64,000 nucleotides of DNA from Streptomonospora salina (GCF_014204715.1 NZ_JACHLY010000001.1:3866501-3930500), one strand, 5' to 3'; counted from the first letter of the stretch, positions 15,651 to 23,827 are shown. Numbers and translations: made by a program. Notes: generated by a model not told the origin, from the letters alone.

Positions 15651-16907
15651 GTGGCGCAGCAGGAGCAGCAGGATCAGCACAGAGCACGGTGGAGGTCCAT
15701 CGGACCGGGAATCGTCGTCGCGGCCACCGGTGTGGGCTCGGGCGACCTGGTCGCCAGCCTCGTGGCGGGGGAGCGGTTCGGATACACGCTGCTGTGGGCG
15801 GTCGTGGTCGGCTGCATCGTGAAGATCGCGCTGGCCGAGGCGGTCGGCCGCTGGCACCTGGCCTCGGGCCGGACCGTTTTCGACGGCTGGCGCGGCATGG
15901 GCGTGTGGACGTTCGTCTTCTTCGGCCCCTACATCGTGCTGTGGGGCTTCGTCTACGGAGCCACCGCGATGTCGGCGACGGCGCTGCCGCTGCAAGCGCT
16001 GTTCCCCGCCGTCCCGCTGTGGGTGTTCGCGGTCCTCGCCGGGCTCTCCGGCCTGGCCTTCGTCTGGTTCAACCGGTACCCCGCCCTGGAGCGGGCGATG
16101 ACCGTCCTGATCGGCATCCTGTTCGTCACCGTCGTCGGTCTGGCGATCTACCTCCTGCCCGACCTGGGTTCGATGGCCGCGGGTCTGGTGCCGAGCGCAC
16201 CGCCGGACTCGCTGTTCTACACCCTCGGGCTGATCGGGGGCGTCGGCGGCACGATCACGATGGCGGCCTACGGCTTCTGGGTCAACGCCAAGGGCTGGCG
16301 CGACGCCGGGTGGATCCGGATGATGCGCCTGGACAACCGCGTCGCCTACATCACCACGGGTGTCTTCGTCGTCGCCATGCTGATCGTCGGGGCGGAGCTG
16401 CTGAGCAGCGCCCAGGTCGCGCTCTCCGAGGGCGACGAGGACCTGGTCCAGCTCGCCGACGTGCTTCGGGAGCGCTTCGGCACCGTCCTCTCGGTGGTGT
16501 TCCTCGTCGGTTTCTTCGCCGCCGCCTTCTCCTCGCTGCTGGGGGTCTGGCACGGCGTCAGCCTGATGTTCGCCGACTTCGTCGGCAAGATCCGCGGGCA
16601 CACCGACCGGCCGGTGGAGGAGCGCGAATCGAGCTGGGCGTTCCGCGCCTTTGTGCTGTGGCTGACCTTCCCGTCGATGCTTCTGCTGCTGTTCGACCGG
16701 CCGATCACGCTGGTGATCGCCTACGGCGTGCTCGGGGCGGCGTTCATGCCCTTCCTCGCCTTCACGCTGATGTGGCTGCTGAACACGCGCCGGACGCCGG
16801 CCGCGTGGCGCAGCGGCGTCATCAGCAACGTCGGGCTGACGATCGCGGGCGCGCTGTTCCTCGTGCTGTGCGCCAACGAGATCTACAGCCGGCTGACCGG
16901 GGCGTGA
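15651..16907 (+). CDS. Nramp-family-related divalent metal transporter
   Basis: The 418-residue protein has about 11 membrane helices and the Nramp fold signature GPGIVVAATGVGSGDL in helix 1. However, the canonical metal-binding DPGN of helix 1 reads GVGSGD and the helix 6 MPH motif reads MAAYGF, so the substrate may not be Mn or Fe; a diverged member, perhaps for Mg or another solute, is possible. The GTG at 15651 has a GGAAGGGGG ribosome site; ATG 15615 is an in-frame alternative. The last 102 bp are repeated near 19.6 kb. Confidence 0.8.
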   Translation: MAQQEQQDQHRARWRSIGPGIVVAATGVGSGDLVASLVAGERFGYTLLWAVVVGCIVKIALAEAVGRWHLASGRTVFDGWRGMGVWTFVFFGPYIVLWGFVYGATAMSATALPLQALFPAVPLWVFAVLAGLSGLAFVWFNRYPALERAMTVLIGILFVTVVGLAIYLLPDLGSMAAGLVPSAPPDSLFYTLGLIGGVGGTITMAAYGFWVNAKGWRDAGWIRMMRLDNRVAYITTGVFVVAMLIVGAELLSSAQVALSEGDEDLVQLADVLRERFGTVLSVVFLVGFFAAAFSSLLGVWHGVSLMFADFVGKIRGHTDRPVEERESSWAFRAFVLWLTFPSMLLLLFDRPITLVIAYGVLGAAFMPFLAFTLMWLLNTRRTPAAWRSGVISNVGLTIAGALFLVLCANEIYSRLTGA

Positions 16908-16908
16908 C
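16807..16908 (+). repeat. Copy A of the duplicated transporter 3' end
   Basis: These 102 bp, ending one base past the transporter stop, match 19591-19692 at 100 of 102 positions. A further 52-bp stretch (16371-16422) matches 19539-19590 with about three differences. In copy B the 384 bp between the two blocks are missing. The two copies flank the small-gene/XRE/DUF397 module. Confidence 0.9.
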
Positions 16909-16963
16909 TGGCCGGTGCTGGGGGCGTCAGGGGCGCGGCACGGCGGTGACCTGCGGAAAACAA

Positions 16964-16998
16964 CAGCCTCCTGCCCGGGAGGACTGGGCAGGAGGCTG
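16964..16998. terminator. Hairpin terminator
   Basis: A perfect 13-bp stem (CAGCCTCCTGCCC at 16964-16976 with GGGCAGGAGGCTG at 16986-16998) closes a 9-base loop. It lies between the transporter and the convergent three-gene operon and can serve both. Confidence 0.7.
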
Positions 16999-17069
16999 CA
17001 CGGACCCGCACGCCGGACGCCCTACAGGAACCGCCCTCACGGCCCCTCAGCCCGACGTGCGGGCGCCTC

Positions 17070-17327
17070 TCAGGCCGCCCCGTGCAGGGCGGCCAGGTTC
17101 TCCTCGTTGCGGCGGCACCGCTCATCCAACTCGGCGACCGTGTCCGCCTGCTTGGCGCACTGGTCGGCGAGCCCTTCCCAGGTGGTGTCTATGAGGACGT
17201 TTTTGATGCCGCATGTGGCCTGGTCGTACATCTGGCGGCGGGACGCGAGAATGTAGGGGGCGCCATCGCCGCTGAACTCCCAGATGATGCCGTGCTCGTC
17301 GCGCACCGACTCCGGTGTGGCGGTCAT
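17070..17327 (-). CDS. Small hypothetical protein, third gene of a three-gene operon
   Basis: The 85-residue protein (MTATPESVRDEHGIIWEF...) has two cysteines in the middle and a third near the end (DERCRRNEEN), and a helical, charged C-terminal half. A GGAGG ribosome site lies before the ATG at 17327, which overlaps the upstream stop (ATGA). No family was recognised. The trio lies divergent from an XRE/DUF397 pair, a common neighbourhood for actinomycete orphan proteins. Confidence 0.6.
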   Translation of the reverse strand: MTATPESVRDEHGIIWEFSGDGAPYILASRRQMYDQATCGIKNVLIDTTWEGLADQCAKQADTVAELDERCRRNEENLAALHGAA

Positions 17328-17557
17328 GGCGCCACCTCCGTCCGGGCCAGGGTCCCCGCCAGCTGATCCAGGGTCCGCGCCGTCACCGTGGTGCCCCGCT
17401 CCTGGTGTTCCGCCGTGAAAACGGTCCGCCCCACGGGGTCCTCGGTGTAGCGGATCGCCCACTCCGTGTGGGTCAGGGACAGGTCCACGAGCCGGGTGTA
17501 CTCGTCCTCGGGGAGCGGGCGGGGGGTGTACTCGCGCTGCTGCGGAACCATCAGCAT
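17324..17557 (-). CDS. Small hypothetical protein, second gene of the operon
   Basis: The 77-residue product (MLMVPQQREYTPRPLPEDEY...) contains a region reading THTEWAIRYTEDPVGRTVFTAEHQERG, suggesting a compact soluble fold. Its ATG at 17557 overlaps the upstream stop (TGATG) and its stop overlaps the next start, so all three genes are coupled. No family was recognised. Confidence 0.6.
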   Translation of the reverse strand: MLMVPQQREYTPRPLPEDEYTRLVDLSLTHTEWAIRYTEDPVGRTVFTAEHQERGTTVTARTLDQLAGTLARTEVAP

Positions 17558-17967
17558 CACCGGACCCCAGCCGGCTCGCGCACGCGGCCTTCGGCGGGGG
17601 CCGGGGACGTGAGGTCGGGTCGTGCGGCGGCGAGCGCGCGGATGGGCCCGGCCAGCGCCTGGCGGACGTCGTCGAGGGTGTCGCCCGCGGGCTTCTTCTC
17701 GGGGCAGTCGCCCGTCCGGTGCCAGTTGAAACAGCTCGCGCACCAGATCAGGTCGTCGCGACCGGCCGTCGGGACGGTCTGCTGTTCCCAGCGCTCGTAC
17801 CACGGGCCGACGATGCGGCCGGTCTCAGCGGGCGGCACCGGCGGACGCGTGTCGGCGGCGGCGCTCCGGATGACGTAGGGCCGGACGCGGTCGGCGGCGC
17901 GGGCGCCGCGGTGCGGTTCCGTGAGCCGCCCGAGACGGTCTCGGACGGTCCTGGACAGTTTGCGCAT
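17557..17967 (-). CDS. Hypothetical protein with a Cys/His cluster, first gene of the operon
   Basis: The 136-residue protein has a central WCASCFNWHRTGDCPE motif. This CxxC...H...C spacing could bind zinc, like a small zinc-ribbon or knuckle. The N-terminus is basic and the C-terminal third is Ala/Pro-rich. It starts a coupled three-gene operon divergent from the XRE regulator. Function is unknown. Confidence 0.6.
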   Translation of the reverse strand: MRKLSRTVRDRLGRLTEPHRGARAADRVRPYVIRSAAADTRPPVPPAETGRIVGPWYERWEQQTVPTAGRDDLIWCASCFNWHRTGDCPEKKPAGDTLDDVRQALAGPIRALAAARPDLTSPAPAEGRVREPAGVR

Positions 17968-18175
17968 GCGCTACCCCTGCGGGGTCGGGCCGGGGTGGGT
18001 GGCCCCGGCGGGAATGAGTGACACCCCTTATGGTGGACTCTGATTCCTCAGACTTCAAGGTCTCATGACCGGAAAGCCTCAAGATCCAACGCGCCATGAC
18101 CAGATAAATCACGGATGACCGATTCACAGCATGGCGCTAGCATCGGCGGGTACGCGCACCAGGGGGAACAACCAA

Positions 18176-19024
18176 TTGGCCACCAGTCCGCTCAGTGTCC
18201 GCAGGCGACGCCTGTCCGAGGAGCTACGGCGTTTGCGGGTAGAAGCTGACCTCACGCACGCCGAAGTCGCGAAGCGGCTCGAATGGTCGACCGGCAAGGT
18301 CTCCAACATCGAGACCGGCGTGTCGAAGAAGCCGTCCGTGCACGACATCCGGGGGCTCCTCGACGTGTACGGGGTCCGGGAAGGGCCGATGCGGGAGGCC
18401 CTGTTGGAGCTGGCCCGCAAGTCCCGCGAACGCGGCTGGTGGACCAAATTCTCAGACGTGGTCGGCGAGTACCCCGCTCTGGAAGCCGACGCGTCCCACA
18501 TCTCGACTTACGAGCCGCTGCTGCTGCCGGGGCTACTGCAAACCCCCGACTACGCGGCACTCGTGACACGGGCGAGCCTGGTACGCGACCCCGTGGACAT
18601 TCAGCGTGCGGTGGACGCCCGCAAACAGCGGCAGGAGATCCTGACCCGCTCGGACCCGCCGGCGCCTGAGGTGTGGGCCGTCATCGATGAGGCGGCCCTC
18701 ATGCGGGTCGAGTCTGAGCGGGGCGTCTACCGTGAGCAGGTGCAGCACCTCATCGACGTGGCGGAGGAACCGAATAAGGTGACGTTGCAGGTGCTTCCTA
18801 TGGCGTCGGGGGTGCACGCTGGCCTGCGCGGCCCGTTCGTGATCATGGATTTCGCGGGGCCGTTGGCGGGTCCCGTGGTGTTCATCGAGACGGATATGGA
18901 CGGGCTGTACCTCGAAGACGATGAGGAGATCGACCGGTACCGGCGGCTCCTCACGCACGTCCAAACCGCGGCATTGCCTGAGGATGCCTCCACGAGGTTC
19001 CTGAAGGGCAAGATCGCAGCTTAG
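18176..19024 (+). CDS. XRE-family regulator with DUF5753 domain
   Basis: The 282-residue protein has an N-terminal helix-turn-helix (LTHAEVAKRLEWSTGKVSNIETG) and a long C-terminal DUF5753 region (YEPLLLPGLLQTPDYA; GVYREQVQHLI; VFIETDMDGLYLED). The TTG at 18176 is preferred because AGGGGGAA lies 8 bases upstream and the protein then begins LATSPLSVRRRRLSEEL, as in relatives. ATG 18131 is an in-frame alternative. It is followed 14 bases later by a DUF397 gene, its usual partner in actinomycetes. Confidence 0.85.
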   Translation: MATSPLSVRRRRLSEELRRLRVEADLTHAEVAKRLEWSTGKVSNIETGVSKKPSVHDIRGLLDVYGVREGPMREALLELARKSRERGWWTKFSDVVGEYPALEADASHISTYEPLLLPGLLQTPDYAALVTRASLVRDPVDIQRAVDARKQRQEILTRSDPPAPEVWAVIDEAALMRVESERGVYREQVQHLIDVAEEPNKVTLQVLPMASGVHAGLRGPFVIMDFAGPLAGPVVFIETDMDGLYLEDDEEIDRYRRLLTHVQTAALPEDASTRFLKGKIAA

Positions 19025-19038
19025 AAAGCAGATCCACG

Positions 19039-19227
19039 ATGAGCTCATTCCCGAACCCTGTGTTCCGCACGTCCTCCTACAGCGACCGTGTGAACTGTGT
19101 GGAGGTCGCTGACCTGCCGGAGGGGGCAGCGGTACGCGACTCGAAGGACCGTGACGCCGGCGTGCTGGAGTTTCCCGCGAGTGAGTGGCGGGCGTTCCTG
19201 GACGCGGCGCGGGATGGTGACCTTTAA
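19039..19227 (+). CDS. DUF397-family small protein
   Basis: The 62-residue protein has the family pattern: FRTSSYSDRVNCVEVADLPEGAAVRDSKDRD followed by LEFPASEWRAFLDAARDGDL. DUF397 proteins act with neighbouring XRE/DUF5753 regulators, in development-linked pairs such as those of the Streptomyces whiJ type. It forms an operon with the upstream regulator and is closed by a strong hairpin. Confidence 0.9.
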   Translation: MSSFPNPVFRTSSYSDRVNCVEVADLPEGAAVRDSKDRDAGVLEFPASEWRAFLDAARDGDL

Positions 19228-19234
19228 GACGACG

Positions 19235-19269
19235 AAGGCCCCACCGGTTGGTTGACCCGGTGGGGCCTT
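19235..19269. terminator. Hairpin terminator after DUF397
   Basis: A perfect 13-bp stem (AAGGCCCCACCGG at 19235-19247, CCGGTGGGGCCTT at 19257-19269) with a 9-base loop starts 8 bases after the DUF397 stop. Confidence 0.75.
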
Positions 19270-19316
19270 GTCACTCATTCCCGGCGGTGAGTGTACCTGT
19301 CGGGGGTGGTGGGGGT

Positions 19317-19484
19317 CTACGACGTGGCTGTGGCTGCCCGCACGGACCCGGTGCCTCCCATCACCGTCCCGGACCCGGCCAGCACCTGTTCCAGCGGGAC
19401 GACGTCTCGCTCCGAGGGCAGCGTGATCTCCTCGGATGGATCCAGGGCGGCGAGCACGCACAACCCCTGCCGGTCACCGAGCAT
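19317..19484 (-). pseudogene. Possible remnant of an unidentified gene
   Basis: A 55-codon minus-strand frame (MLGDRQGLCVLAALDPS..., ending VRAATATS) has a protein-like composition and is preceded in another frame by QTDAEPPANLPEELAPWA, suggesting a frameshifted fragment of a longer gene. No family was recognised. It sits between the DUF397 terminator and the broken transporter copy. Confidence 0.3.
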
Positions 19485-19538
19485 GCCCACGGCGCCAGCT
19501 CCTCGGGGAGGTTGGCCGGCGGTTCGGCGTCGGTCTGT

Positions 19539-19691
19539 CGCGATGCCGATCGTCGGGGCGGAGCTGCTGAGCAGTGCCCAGGTCGCGCTGGGCGCAGCGG
19601 CGCCGTCAGCAACGTCGGGCTGACGATCGCGGGCGCGCTGTTCCTCGTGCTGTGCGCCAACGAGATCTACAGCCGGCTGACCGGGGCGTGA
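19539..19691 (+). pseudogene. Truncated, internally deleted copy of the Nramp-related transporter gene
   Basis: Positions 19539-19590 match the transporter gene at 16371-16422, and 19591-19692 match its last 102 bp (100/102 identical). The 384 bp between these blocks are absent. The last block keeps the transporter frame (SNVGLTIAGALFLVLCANEIYSRLTGA) but the remnant has no start. It is a recent duplicate of the 3' end of the gene at 15.65 kb, separated from it by the small-gene/XRE/DUF397 module. Confidence 0.9.
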
Positions 19692-19760
19692 CGGGGCGGT
19701 GCCGCAGCGGCGGCGGCCGGGGCACCGGTACGCGCCGCCCGCTGCGGCACCCGCGCCGGT

Positions 19761-20222
19761 CTACTCCTCGGTCATGGCCGAGTCCGACACCTGCTCGCGC
19801 AGCCGGTCGTTGGCGTCCTCCAGCGCGTCCACGAGCGCCTCGCGCTGCTCCGGCGGTATCCCGCCCAGGATCTCCTCGGCGAGTTCGTCCCAGACCGCTT
19901 CGATGCGCGGCACCAGCCGACGGGCCTCCTCGGTGAGCACGATGCGCACCTGGCGGCGATCCGTGGGCACGGGCTCGCGGCGGAACAGTTCGCGCTTCTC
20001 CAGCCGCGCCAGCGTGCGCGTGGCCGTCGGCGGCTCGATGCCCAGGCGCGCCGCCAGTTGCGAGACGGTCGTCCCGCCCTCCTGCTGGGCCAGGAGCCAC
20101 AGCAGCACGTCCTGTCCGGGGTGCAGGCCCAGGTCGGCGAGCTTGCGGGACTTCACCTCCCGGTAGAGCTTGCTCATCTTGTTCAGCGCGCGGTTAACGC
20201 GTCTGGCCTCTTCGCTTTCCAC
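19761..20222 (-). CDS. MarR-family transcriptional regulator
   Basis: The 153-residue protein has the MarR winged helix: a dimerising N-terminal helix, LLWLLAQQEGGTTVSQLAARLGIEPPTATRTLARLEKR as helix-turn-helix and a DRRQVRIVLTEEA wing. It is divergent from a short-chain dehydrogenase gene with a clear inverted-repeat operator between them, so it probably represses both. Confidence 0.9.
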   Translation of the reverse strand: MESEEARRVNRALNKMSKLYREVKSRKLADLGLHPGQDVLLWLLAQQEGGTTVSQLAARLGIEPPTATRTLARLEKRELFRREPVPTDRRQVRIVLTEEARRLVPRIEAVWDELAEEILGGIPPEQREALVDALEDANDRLREQVSDSAMTEE

Positions 20223-20238
20223 GCACCCATGATAATGA

Positions 20239-20271
20239 TATATAGTCGACTATTGATTAGTCGGCTATATA
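20239..20271. promoter_or_regulatory. MarR operator and divergent promoter
   Basis: TATATAGTCGACTA (20239-20252) and TAGTCGGCTATATA (20258-20271) form an inverted repeat matching 13 of 14 bases around a 5-base spacer. Each arm itself contains a 10-bp TAGTCGACTA-type palindrome. The AT-rich arms overlap the likely -10 regions of both genes, as expected for MarR repression. Confidence 0.7.
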
Positions 20272-20284
20272 GTGGAGTAGAGCG

Positions 20285-21044
20285 ATGGAACTCGGTCTCG
20301 ACGGCAGGACTGTCCTCGTCACCGGCGGATCCGGCGCCATCGGCCGCGCCGTCGTCGCCGCCTTCGCCGCCGAGGGCGCCGCCGTGGCAGTGGGCTGGCA
20401 CAGTGACCGCCCGGCCGCCGAGCAGGCGGTACGCGCAGACCGAGGGCGCGGGCGGCCGCGCCGTGGGCGTGCGTATGGACCAGGGCGACCCGGAATCGAT
20501 CAGCGCGGCCGTGGCCGACGTCGAGCGGACGCTGGGCGGACCCCACGTCCTCGTGGCCAACGCCGTGGCCTGGCCCACGTCCTCCGAGCACAGCTGGACG
20601 GACCTCACCGCGGGGCTGGCCGCGAACGCCGCCGGCCCCGTGGCGCTGGTCGAGGCGGTGCTGCCGGCGATGCGCAGCGCCGGATGGGGGCGCGTCGTAC
20701 TGGTCTCCACCGACATCGTCGACCAGCCCCTGGCCTCGGCCGCCGCCTACCCGGCCGCCAAGGGCGCCCTGGAGGCGGCGGCGCGGGTCTTCGCCGTGCG
20801 GGAGGCCCGCCACGGCGTCCTCACCAACGTGGTGCGGCCCGGATTCACGCTCACCGAACGCGCGCTGAGCACGCCCGGACTGGGGCAGGCGGTCGTCGAC
20901 GCCGAAGGGGAGCAGACGCCCACGGGCCGCGTCTGCACCCCCGAGGACGTGGCGAGCGCCGTGACCTACCTCGGCTCGGGCGCCAACGGACACGTCAACG
21001 GCGAGCTGCTGTCCGTGGCCGGGGGGCGGCAGTTGACACGCTGA
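20285..21044 (+). pseudogene. Short-chain dehydrogenase/reductase, frameshifted
   Basis: The ATG at 20285 (GGAG upstream) opens an SDR with the cofactor motif VTGGSGAIGRAVV. After about 48 codons, near 20425-20437, the frame breaks. The rest of the SDR continues in the next frame as GGRAVGVRMDQGDPES, NAVAWPTSS, LVSTDIVDQP with the active Ser, YPAAK with the catalytic Tyr and Lys, and NVVRPGFTLTERA, ending at 21044. One extra base or two missing bases explain the break. The remainder is intact, so this is either a recent mutation or a sequencing error. MarR control is likely. Confidence 0.8.
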
Positions 21045-21227
21045 GCGACCGCGCACGGAGAGCGCGGAGCACGCCGCCCCGGCGCCCGGAAGCGGCCGGG
21101 GCGCTGTCGAAAAGCCGAAACGGCCGGGGATCGCGGGATCGGGCGGCGGCCTCTAAAGTGGCGGACACCCGACGGTTCACCCCCGAGTCGGGCATACCTC
21201 CCACTACGTACGGAAACGGGTTCCGCC

Positions 21228-22061
21228 ATGACCGACGCGCCTTCCTTCCCCGACCCGGCCGCCCCCGCCGGAATCGACACCACGGTCCCCAGCTCGGCCC
21301 GCCTGTACGACTACTATCTGGGAGGAAAGAACAACTACGCGGTCGACCGCGAGATGGGCGACCGGATCATGCAGACCCTGCCGGAGACCCGGCAGAGCGC
21401 CGTGGCCAACCGGATGTTCCTGGGGCGGGCCGTGGACTTCCTGTGCGAGCAGGGCGTCGACCAGTTCATCGACATCGGATCGGGGCTGCCCACCCAGGAC
21501 CCCGTCCACGAGGTGGCCCGCCGGCACCACCCCGGGGCGCGCGTCGTCTACGCCGACTACGACCCCGCGGTGCGCGTGCACGCAGAAGCGCTGCTGGCCG
21601 ACGACCCCGAGCTCACCAGTGTGGTCCAGGCCGACATGCGCGACCCCGAAGCGGTCTACACCCACCCCGCGGTGGCCGCCCACCTGGACTTCGACCGCCC
21701 GGTGGGCCTGCTCATGCTGGCGGTCCTGCATTTCGTCACCGACGACCAGCACCCCTACGAGCTGGTGCGCCGCCACCTGGAGTACCTGGCGCCCGGCTCC
21801 TACCTCGTCATCAGCCACGCCGAGTCCGACACCAGCCCGGAGCGGGCCGACTACGCCACCGACGAGTACCGCGCCTCCAGCGCGAACCTGCGGGTGCGCA
21901 CGCAGGAGGAGATCGCGGCGTTCTTCGCGGACGTGTCGCCGGTGCCGCCCGGCATCGTGCACGTGTCCGACTGGCGCCCGCGCGACGACCAGCCCTACTA
22001 CACCTCGCAGCAGGTCTCCGGGCTGGCCGGGGCCGCCCGTTGGGACGGCCCGAAGAGGTGA
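21228..22061 (+). CDS. DUF574-family SAM-dependent methyltransferase
   Basis: The 277-residue protein fits the actinomycete DUF574/Methyltransf_19 family: SSARLYDYYLGGKNNYAVDREMGD at the N-terminus, then FIDIGSGLPTQDPVHEVAR as SAM-binding motif I, VVYADYDP, LMLAVLHFVTDDQHP and SYLVISHAESD. Targets of this family are mostly unknown. A paralogue lies at 34993-35856. It converges on the FGE-like gene, whose stop lies 4 bases away. Confidence 0.88.
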   Translation: MTDAPSFPDPAAPAGIDTTVPSSARLYDYYLGGKNNYAVDREMGDRIMQTLPETRQSAVANRMFLGRAVDFLCEQGVDQFIDIGSGLPTQDPVHEVARRHHPGARVVYADYDPAVRVHAEALLADDPELTSVVQADMRDPEAVYTHPAVAAHLDFDRPVGLLMLAVLHFVTDDQHPYELVRRHLEYLAPGSYLVISHAESDTSPERADYATDEYRASSANLRVRTQEEIAAFFADVSPVPPGIVHVSDWRPRDDQPYYTSQQVSGLAGAARWDGPKR

Positions 22062-22065
22062 GCGC

Positions 22066-22773
22066 TCAGCCGCGCGCCGGCGCCCTGCGGGCGATGCGGA
22101 ACCCCAGGTCGTCGGTGCGCAGCGTGGGGTGGCTCTTGCGGCGGCACGAGGCGCGGCAGCCGCGGGGGAGGTCGTTCCACCCGCCGCCGCGGAACACGCG
22201 GTAGGGGCCGTAGACCCGCGGGTCGTAGAGGTCCCAGCACCACTCCCACACGTTGCCGACGGTGTCGTACAGCCCCCAGGCGTTGGGCGCCCGGGTGGCG
22301 GCCGCACGCGCACGGCCGCCGGAGTTGCCGCGGTGCCAGGCGATTTCGTCCAGTTCCCCGTAGCGGACGCCGGAGTCGCCGGCCCGGCAGGCGTACTCCC
22401 ACTCCGCCTCGGTGGGCAGCCGGTAGCCCGAAGCGGTCCGGTCGCAGTCGATCCCCAGGCCGTCGGGGCCCGGCTCGCCCGAGTAGCAGGGGGTCAGCCC
22501 CGCGGAGCGGGAGAGCCGGTTGCAGAACCGCAGAGCCTCGATCCACGACACGTCGGAGACCGGTGCGCGCGGCTCCCCGGCGTCTGCCGGGGTTTCGCCC
22601 GAAACGGCGGCGTATAGCTCCCGGGTGACCGGTAGCGCCGCGATGGCGAAGGCCTCCAGCGACATCGGGAGGTCGCGTTTGGCCGCCTCGTCGCGCAGCA
22701 CGAACGCTCCGGCGGGCACCGCGACGAGCGTGTCCTCGGCCGCGCGGTGCGCGGTCGTTTCGGGATTCGCCAT
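22066..22773 (-). CDS. SUMF1/FGE-domain protein (formylglycine-generating-enzyme fold)
   Basis: The 235-residue protein is a single SUMF1 domain: FAIAALPVTRELYAAV, PVSDVSWIEALRFCNRLS, YRLPTEAEWEYACRAG, GLYDTVGNVWEWCWD, VFRGGGWNDLPRGCRASCRR and LGFRIAR. In true FGEs two active-site cysteines follow the RGGS motif. Here the first position reads Asp in WNDL and only the second aligns with a Cys, so sulfatase activation is doubtful. No sulfatase gene lies nearby. The upstream LacI gene ends 4 bases before it, suggesting co-transcription. Confidence 0.82.
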   Translation of the reverse strand: MANPETTAHRAAEDTLVAVPAGAFVLRDEAAKRDLPMSLEAFAIAALPVTRELYAAVSGETPADAGEPRAPVSDVSWIEALRFCNRLSRSAGLTPCYSGEPGPDGLGIDCDRTASGYRLPTEAEWEYACRAGDSGVRYGELDEIAWHRGNSGGRARAAATRAPNAWGLYDTVGNVWEWCWDLYDPRVYGPYRVFRGGGWNDLPRGCRASCRRKSHPTLRTDDLGFRIARRAPARG

Positions 22774-22777
22774 GCCG

Positions 22778-23827
22778 TCACGGTAGCGGCGGGGACCGTC
22801 GCCCCGGAGCGGGCTCCGTGCCGCGGTCCACCAGGTACGTCGGCACGACGTGGTTCGACGTCTCGGCGCCGGGCGACTCCAGCCGGCGGAACAGCATCTC
22901 GGCGGCCAGCCGTCCCAGCTCGCGGGTGTCGTAGCCGACCACGGTCACCGGGCGCGGCAGCAGCGGCGCGAACTCGAAGTCGTCGAAGGCGGCCAGGCGC
23001 AGCCGGGTGCGGCGCCGGACCATCTCCTCGACGACGCCGAGCAGGATGCGGTTGTTTCCGCAGAACAGGGCAGTGGGCGGGTCGGGGGCGTCGAGCATGG
23101 CGCCCACGGCGTCGCCGGCGCTGCGGGGGCGGTCGGAGTGGAGCCGCGCTGCGTGCCGGCCGCCGTCGATCCCGGCTTCGCCGAGCGCTTCCCGTGCCCC
23201 GGCCCGGCGCTCGCCCATCGTGTAGGCGTTGAGGGTGTCGGTGACCGTCCCGATGCCGCGGTGGCCTTCGGCGATCAGGCGGCGCACGAGGTCGCGGGTG
23301 CCGGTGCGGTTGTCGAGCAGGGCGGTGTCGGCGCGGCACCCGTCGGGCGGGCTGTCGATGAACACCGCGGGTGTGCCGCGGTCGATCTCGGTGCGGAAGT
23401 AGGACTGGTCGTCGCCGCTGGGTACGACGATGAGCCCGTCGACGCGGCGCTCGAACAAGTCGAGGACCAGTTCCCGTTCGCGCGCGGGGTCCCAGCCGGA
23501 GCTCGCGGTGATGAGCCGGGTGTCGAAGCGTTCGGCCACGGCCGTGGCCGCCGCGGCGATCGTCGAGTAGAAGGGGTTGGCCAGGTCGCGGATGATCAGG
23601 CCGATGGTGGCGGTCGTGCGGCCGCTGCGCAGGTTGGCGGCGACGTGGTTGCGTTTGAAGCCCAGTTCGGCCATCGCCCCCTGTACCCGCTCGGCGAGGT
23701 CGGCGCGCACCGTGGGTACCTCGTTGGCGACCCGCGAGACGGTTTTGAGGCTGACCCCGGCGGCCCGTGCGACGTCGACCATCGTCGGACGGCGCCCGGG
23801 GTCCGAACCGTCGGCCTGGTCGGTCAT
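22778..23827 (-). CDS. LacI-family repressor
   Basis: The 349-residue regulator has an N-terminal LacI helix-turn-helix (TMVDVARAAGVSLKTVSRVANE), the hinge region, then a periplasmic-binding-like ligand domain (IGLIIRDLANPFYSTIAAAA; DGLIVVPSG; AAFDDFEFA; VVGYDTRELGRLAAEML). The ATG at 23827 with GGGGGAGG is favoured over an upstream in-frame start. It faces a ribose-type ABC operon, with two CAACGTTG operators in between, and is probably its sugar-responsive repressor. Confidence 0.9.
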   Translation of the reverse strand: MTDQADGSDPGRRPTMVDVARAAGVSLKTVSRVANEVPTVRADLAERVQGAMAELGFKRNHVAANLRSGRTTATIGLIIRDLANPFYSTIAAAATAVAERFDTRLITASSGWDPARERELVLDLFERRVDGLIVVPSGDDQSYFRTEIDRGTPAVFIDSPPDGCRADTALLDNRTGTRDLVRRLIAEGHRGIGTVTDTLNAYTMGERRAGAREALGEAGIDGGRHAARLHSDRPRSAGDAVGAMLDAPDPPTALFCGNNRILLGVVEEMVRRRTRLRLAAFDDFEFAPLLPRPVTVVGYDTRELGRLAAEMLFRRLESPGAETSNHVVPTYLVDRGTEPAPGRRSPPLP

